Assembly (NCBI GenBank): GCA_003448835.1
Contig: DLXM01000110.1
Location: forward strand, 1,206-10,823
Source of the DNA: Bacteroidota bacterium
GTDB taxonomy: Bacteria > Bacteroidota > Rhodothermia > Balneolales > HLUCCA01
Direction of reading: 5' to 3'
DNA: 9,618 nucleotides
The notes under the pieces were generated by a model. That model was not told where the DNA came from. It did not search any database and saw only the letters and a program-made list of their open reading frames with translations. Position 1 is the first letter of the stretch; each line of letters begins with the position of its first letter. Made by a program: the position numbers and the translations under genes. Below, in pieces: positions 6,147-9,618 of the stretch.

Positions 6147-7198
6147 TGAAAACTATTAAAGGACCGGCCATTTTTTTAGCTCAATTTGCGGGGGATGAAG
6201 CTCCGTATAATTCGATAGAATCTATATGTGAATGGGTTTCATCGCTGGGGTATCTGGGAATTCAGATTCCGACCTGGGATTCGCGTTTAATCGACCTCGA
6301 GAAAGTTGCTTCGAGTAAAACGTACGCCGATGAGTACAAAGGAAAGATTGCGGAATGTGGGCTTGTAATCTCGGAGCTATCGACGCATTTACAGGGCCAA
6401 CTAATTGCGGTGAATCCGGCTTATGATGCCATGTTTGATGGATTTGCGCCCACGAATGTACGTGGTAACAGCAAAGCCCGGACTGAATGGGCTACGAATC
6501 AGCTGAAATTAGCAGCAAAAGCGAGCGAAAATCTGGGATTATCGGCGCATGCATCGTTCTCAGGGGCATTAATGTGGCATACGGTGTATCCGTGGCCCCA
6601 ACGTCCCGGTGGACTTGTAGAGCTTGGTTTTAAAGAATTAGCTGCCCGATGGGTGCCAATTTTGGATGTTTTTGATGCTTCAGGCGTGGATGTTTGCTTT
6701 GAGCTGCATCCGGGTGAGGACTTGCATGATGGTATCACGTTCGAACGATTTTTAGAAGCAGCGGGAAATCATAAACGTGCGAATATATTGTATGATCCAA
6801 GCCACTTTTTGCTTCAACAACTCGATTATTTGCAGTTTATTGATATTTACCACGAGCGGATCCGAATGTTTCATGTGAAGGATGCTGAGTTTAATCCAAC
6901 CGGGCGAAGTGGCGTTTATGGAGGATATCAGGGATGGGTTGATCGTCCCGGTCGATTCAGATCCCTGGGAGATGGGCAAGTAGATTTTGTGGGTATTTTT
7001 AGTAAACTTACCCAATATGGATACGATGGTTGGGCTGTTCTGGAATGGGAATGTTGCATTAAACATCCGGAACAAGGTGCAGCTGAAGGAGCTCCTTTCA
7101 TCGAAGATCATATCATTCGAGTGACTGAAAAAGCTTTTGACGATTTTGCCGGGCAAAAACCCGATGATAACTTAAACCGAAAAATTCTGGGACTTTAA
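6143..7198 (+). CDS. Cytoplasmic sugar phosphate isomerase/epimerase-type TIM-barrel enzyme
   Basis: This 351-residue metal-dependent TIM barrel of the AP_endonuc_2/xylose-isomerase-like group has no signal peptide. Candidate metal and acid-base residues are Glu187 and His189 (CFELHPGE), Asp218 and His221 (YDPSHF), His244 and Asp247 (FHVKDAE) and Glu301 or Glu303 (LEWE). A distinctive stretch around 253-280 (GRSGVYGGYQGWVDRPGRFR followed by SLGDGQVDF) is recurrent in family members found beside Gfo/Idh oxidoreductases. The gene overlaps the preceding stop by 4 nt, and a second ATG directly follows (6146), so either may be used; there is no ribosome-binding sequence, and coupling is likely. 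In characterised relatives such as the E. coli ycj cluster, a Gfo/Idh dehydrogenase and a TIM-barrel epimerase act in sequence on 3-keto-glycosides. The analogous role is proposed here. Elimination or hydration chemistry is an alternative. Exact activity is unknown. Confidence 0.92.
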   Translation: MMKTIKGPAIFLAQFAGDEAPYNSIESICEWVSSLGYLGIQIPTWDSRLIDLEKVASSKTYADEYKGKIAECGLVISELSTHLQGQLIAVNPAYDAMFDGFAPTNVRGNSKARTEWATNQLKLAAKASENLGLSAHASFSGALMWHTVYPWPQRPGGLVELGFKELAARWVPILDVFDASGVDVCFELHPGEDLHDGITFERFLEAAGNHKRANILYDPSHFLLQQLDYLQFIDIYHERIRMFHVKDAEFNPTGRSGVYGGYQGWVDRPGRFRSLGDGQVDFVGIFSKLTQYGYDGWAVLEWECCIKHPEQGAAEGAPFIEDHIIRVTEKAFDDFAGQKPDDNLNRKILGL

Positions 7199-7199
7199 T

Positions 7200-7919
7200 A
7201 TGAAACCGATTTCACTGCTTTTGTTGATGCTATTGATGATTTCCGCATGTCAACCTGCACAAACACCACCCGAGGAACCCGCTATGGAGTCTGAATGGAT
7301 AGCTTTATTCGACGGGACTTCCACCGACCATTGGAAAACATACAATAGTGATGAATTTCCGGCTCAGGGATGGCAAATTGAAGGCGATGAGTTGGTGTTC
7401 AGACCCGTACCGTCTGAAGATTGGACTTCAGGACTTGATATCATTACGCGTGAACAGTTTCAGGATTTTGAGCTTGAAATGGAGTGGAATGTCGCAGAAG
7501 GCGGAAACAGCGGGATTTTTTACTTCGTAATTGAACAACCGGAAAAAGCGATTTATTGGTCCGGGTTAGAAATGCAGATTTTGGATAATGAAAATCATCC
7601 CGATGCTACTCAGGGTGTGGATGGAAATCGAAAAGCAACATCTTTGTATGATTTGATTCCTGCAGTTCCACAAAATGCTAAACCTTTTGGAGAATGGAAT
7701 CATGTGAAAATAATTTCTAATGGTCCCAAAGTTGAGCATTGGATGAATGGAGAGAAAGTACTTGAATTTGAAAGATTTACCGCCGAATGGGATTCAATGT
7801 TAGCTAATAGTAAATTTGTTGATCATCCAGAGTTTGGAGCAGCTTCTCAAGGCCATATAGGACTCCAGGATCACGGAGATGTGGTACGCTTCAGGAATAT
7901 TCGAATCAGAAAACTTTAA
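7200..7919 (+). CDS. DUF1080 (3-keto-disaccharide hydrolase domain) lipoprotein
   Basis: This 239-residue secreted lipoprotein starts MKPISLLLLMLLMISAC, with the lipobox Cys at 17. The mature region is one concanavalin-like beta-sandwich of the DUF1080 family. Visible family segments are WIALFDG (33-39), GGNSGIFYFV (101-110), GLEMQILDN (122-130) followed by His133, SLYDLIPA (148-155), GEWN (164-167) and GHIGLQDHG (218-226). Members of this family cleave 3-keto-glycosides, so the protein would act on the product of the GMC/small-subunit dehydrogenase on the same side of the membrane. The start is 1 nt after the preceding stop, so it is in the same operon. No carbohydrate-binding module or second domain is attached. 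Substrate linkage cannot be read from the sequence, and some DUF1080 proteins remain uncharacterised. Confidence 0.92.
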   Translation: MKPISLLLLMLLMISACQPAQTPPEEPAMESEWIALFDGTSTDHWKTYNSDEFPAQGWQIEGDELVFRPVPSEDWTSGLDIITREQFQDFELEMEWNVAEGGNSGIFYFVIEQPEKAIYWSGLEMQILDNENHPDATQGVDGNRKATSLYDLIPAVPQNAKPFGEWNHVKIISNGPKVEHWMNGEKVLEFERFTAEWDSMLANSKFVDHPEFGAASQGHIGLQDHGDVVRFRNIRIRKL

Positions 7920-8002
7920 AAGCGGACGGAATTTTTATTTTTCTGGTTCGTTATAGTCTATGTATTTCGACTTAACCGATGAGTATATTAGATAAGGGCA
8001 TC

Positions 8003-8017
8003 TAAAAACAGTTTTTA
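8003..8017. repeat. Palindrome TAAAAAC-A-GTTTTTA upstream of the outer-membrane barrel gene
   Basis: Perfect 7-bp arms flank a single base, 35 bp before the barrel gene start, in the 133-bp gap after the DUF1080 gene. Outside it, AGATAA (7990-7995) and TTATCT (8015-8020) form a further 6-bp dyad. The one-base centre makes a DNA operator likelier than an RNA hairpin. I found no convincing -10/-35 or TAnnTTTG pair in this gap and no terminator for the DUF1080 gene. Confidence 0.35.
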
Positions 8018-8052
8018 TCTTCTACATAGCTCATTTTACCACGATTATACTT

Positions 8053-8739
8053 ATGAAAACAAAATTCACTACAGTTTCCGGCGCTTTATTAACCTGTTTA
8101 CTTCTGTTACTTACGGTTCTACCTGTCACTTTATTAGCTCAAGGTGGTCTTTCGGCTGGTGTTAAATTGGGCACAACCGGATTTGGTATTGAAGGAGCTT
8201 TCGGATTAACTGAAAATGTTAATGTCAGGGTTGGGTATTCAGCATATGATTTTGAAATGGATTACACCACTAAGGATTATGATCCGAATGTGAAGTTTAA
8301 TTTAGATTCTGACAACGATGCAACTAATATTTTGATCGACTATTTACCATTTAAACGTGGTTTTCGATTAACTGGTGGATTTATTTATCAAGGTCCTCAA
8401 TTTGAGGGAACCGGTTTCCCGATAGAAAGTTATACCGATCCTGAGACAGGGTTTACAATACCTCCCGACCAAATGGGTAGTATTACCATAAATCTGGAAT
8501 ACGAGAAAAAATTTAGTCCCTATCTGGGAATTGGATTCGGAAATTCGGTCGGTAATCAACGACTGACGTTTTCATTTGATGCCGGGGTAATTTTTACCGG
8601 AAAAGCGACATTTACATCAGAAGCGGTCGGTAGAATGGCAGACATTATCGATTACGATGAACAGCAACTCCGCGATGATGTAGAGGAAGTCACTGTCCTT
8701 CCACTTATCAGTTTCGGCCTGTCGTACAGAATATTCTAA
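8053..8739 (+). CDS. Outer-membrane beta-barrel protein of unknown function
   Basis: This 228-residue protein has an N-terminal signal peptide (hydrophobic core about 10-28, likely cut near LLAQ/GG at 29-31). The mature chain alternates short amphipathic strands: GLSAGVKLGTTGFGIEGAFG, then NVNVRVGYSAYDF, then a strand pair around FRLTGGFIYQG, SITINLEYEKKF, YLGIGFGN and LTFSFDAGVIFTG. It ends in SFGLSYRIF. The final aromatic residue and alternating last strand form the usual signal for the barrel-assembly machinery. The size suits an 8- to 10-stranded barrel. I do not recognise a specific family beyond generic outer-membrane beta-barrel. It follows the DUF1080 gene by 133 bp and has its own terminator. 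It may be independent, or it may provide a pore or surface function for the glycoside locus. The start is the first Met of the signal peptide, without a Shine-Dalgarno element. Confidence 0.82.
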   Translation: MKTKFTTVSGALLTCLLLLLTVLPVTLLAQGGLSAGVKLGTTGFGIEGAFGLTENVNVRVGYSAYDFEMDYTTKDYDPNVKFNLDSDNDATNILIDYLPFKRGFRLTGGFIYQGPQFEGTGFPIESYTDPETGFTIPPDQMGSITINLEYEKKFSPYLGIGFGNSVGNQRLTFSFDAGVIFTGKATFTSEAVGRMADIIDYDEQQLRDDVEEVTVLPLISFGLSYRIF

Positions 8740-8747
8740 TTCTAAAT

Positions 8748-8787
8748 TCCGGATGTAGTCAAAAATTACATCCGGATATTAATTTTA
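8748..8787 (+). terminator. Rho-independent-type terminator after the outer-membrane barrel gene
   Basis: A perfect 10-bp stem (TCCGGATGTA at 8748-8757, TACATCCGGA at 8767-8776) encloses a 9-nt loop and is followed by a moderately T-rich tail (TATTAATTTTA). It begins 8 nt after the barrel gene's stop codon. The T-tract is interrupted, so termination efficiency is uncertain. It also lies between two convergent genes and could stop the leftward transcript from the phosphodiesterase gene. Confidence 0.75.
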
Positions 8788-8842
8788 GTGCTTAGCATTC
8801 TTCGACTTAAGGTGAATATTTTCACTTTTGATTGGCTCATTC

Positions 8843-9618
8843 TTATCTTAAAACAGTCCTCACGCTGTCCAATGAACCATTATTTTTGGCTGGTGTTAAA
8901 TTCAAAAGATTAGTCATCAACTCATAAACATGAATAGACTGAAATGGTTCAACAATTGTGTTTTGTTTGAGATTTGGACCGTAACCCAGAAAAAACGATC
9001 TCATATCCGGTTCACGATTATCATACCCATGTGCACCTCCGGAAATAATCCGAGTGTTCGCATTTTGTGATGTCGTAATGGTATATCCGATATCCGCAAT
9101 TACCATGATTTCCGGTGTTCTTGGATGATTCGCAATCCGATAATGCGATGGAATATCACGTTTCATAAAAACTTTATAGTTCGATTCGCTGGATTTTAGC
9201 TTTTCATAGAGGGCATTTCGATTTGCGAAGTCCTTTGGTTCTATCATGGCAACCGGACTCCAATCTATAACATCTACGAGATCCAAATCGATGATTTTAT
9301 CCAACAGTATTACTCTTTCATTTGAAACTTCAGTCATTCCATGGTCAGATGTAATTAGAATGTGAACATTTGGCCAAACTTCAATTCGTTTTAGCTCATC
9401 AATCAAATATCCAAGCGTGCGGTCAACTTCCTTAAGAGCTACTTTTACAGAATCGGATTCAGGACCATATCGATGTCCGTAAGAATCAACTTGGCTAAGA
9501 TAAAAAGTGATCATAGTAGGCCTGGTTTCAAACGGATTTTGAAGCCAGTTGATTACTGTATCAACTCTGGCATCATGTGGCATGTCATGATCATATTGAA
9601 GCCAATGTGTTGCATAAG
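8843..9618 (-). CDS. Ectonucleotide pyrophosphatase/phosphodiesterase (NPP)-type protein, 3' part only
   Basis: At least 257 C-terminal codons are present. The reading frame stays open to the right edge: it continues upstream of the Met at 9583 with WLQYDHD (9584-9604). The true start and the nucleophile (Thr or Ser) region therefore lie outside the window. Visible alkaline-phosphatase-superfamily metal sites are VDSYGHRYGP (codons near 9457-9489), ITSDHGM (about 9335-9355) and SGGAHGYDN (about 9017-9043); together these supply Asp/His and Asp-His plus the last His for two zinc ions. The end, IHVYELMTNLLNLTPAKNNGSL, is the typical NPP C-terminal segment. Such enzymes hydrolyse nucleotide or phosphodiester bonds, usually exported or membrane-bound. 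The signal peptide cannot be seen. It converges on the barrel gene and is probably unrelated to the glycoside locus. Confidence 0.9.
   Translation of the reverse strand, partial: YATHWLQYDHDMPHDARVDTVINWLQNPFETRPTMITFYLSQVDSYGHRYGPESDSVKVALKEVDRTLGYLIDELKRIEVWPNVHILITSDHGMTEVSNERVILLDKIIDLDLVDVIDWSPVAMIEPKDFANRNALYEKLKSSESNYKVFMKRDIPSHYRIANHPRTPEIMVIADIGYTITTSQNANTRIISGGAHGYDNREPDMRSFFLGYGPNLKQNTIVEPFQSIHVYELMTNLLNLTPAKNNGSLDSVRTVLR

Noticed and set aside
6752..7156. Open frame of 134 codons on the minus strand inside the TIM-barrel gene
   Set aside because: It lies wholly antisense to a gene with clear active-site motifs, and its translation has no recognisable domain or signal.
7958..8029. 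Distant inverted pair CTATGTA and TACATAG around the barrel gene upstream region
   Set aside because: Seven-base arms 58 bp apart in AT-rich DNA are expected by chance.
8046..8051. TATACT directly before the barrel gene ATG as a -10 box
   Set aside because: It would place the transcription start inside the coding sequence, after the start codon, so it cannot serve this gene.
8809..8828. Small hairpin GTGAA-TATT-TTCAC just after the phosphodiesterase gene stop
   Set aside because: Only 5 perfect pairs, and no T-run follows on the minus strand; the 8748-8776 stem is a far better terminator candidate.

Overview
The window looks like chromosomal DNA of a Gram-negative bacterium of the Bacteroidota/Balneolota/Rhodothermota (FCB) group. 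The clues are moderately AT-rich coding DNA, mostly absent Shine-Dalgarno sequences, several lipoprotein and Tat-type signals, an outer-membrane barrel ending in Phe, and family types common in that group: DUF1080 lipoprotein, GMC oxidoreductase with a gluconate-2-dehydrogenase-subunit-3 partner, and Tat-exported TIM-barrel proteins. The phylum is an inference; no RNA or ribosomal marker is present.

Layout. Positions 46-4684 hold four leftward genes, in transcription order: an MFS transporter of the nucleoside-permease type (3404-4684), a Tat-exported hydroxypyruvate-isomerase-like TIM barrel (2343-3260), a GMC flavin dehydrogenase (627-2309) and its small lipoprotein subunit (46-612). A 310-bp AT-rich divergent region (4685-4994) follows, rich in dyads and holding three copies of an 11-mer. 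Positions 4995-7919 hold a tight rightward set: a cytoplasmic Gfo/Idh/MocA oxidoreductase, a cytoplasmic TIM-barrel isomerase/epimerase (4-nt overlap), and a DUF1080 lipoprotein (1-nt gap). After a 133-bp gap comes an outer-membrane beta-barrel gene (8053-8739) with a clear hairpin behind it. The right edge carries, on the minus strand, the 3' part of an ectonucleotide pyrophosphatase/phosphodiesterase-type gene (8843 to the edge), which looks unrelated.

How the genes may work together. The two divergent sets look like one catabolic locus for glycosides or sugars through 3-keto intermediates. The small subunit would carry the GMC flavoprotein across the membrane through Tat and anchor it. The complex would oxidise a sugar hydroxyl, probably C3, outside the cytoplasm. 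The DUF1080 lipoprotein would cleave the 3-keto-glycoside, and the exported TIM barrel would isomerise, epimerise or dehydrate the product. The MFS carrier would import it, and the cytoplasmic Gfo/Idh enzyme and second TIM barrel would reduce and rearrange it. The order of steps and the substrate are inferred. No cytochrome electron acceptor, SusC/D pair, glycoside hydrolase or regulator gene is visible here.
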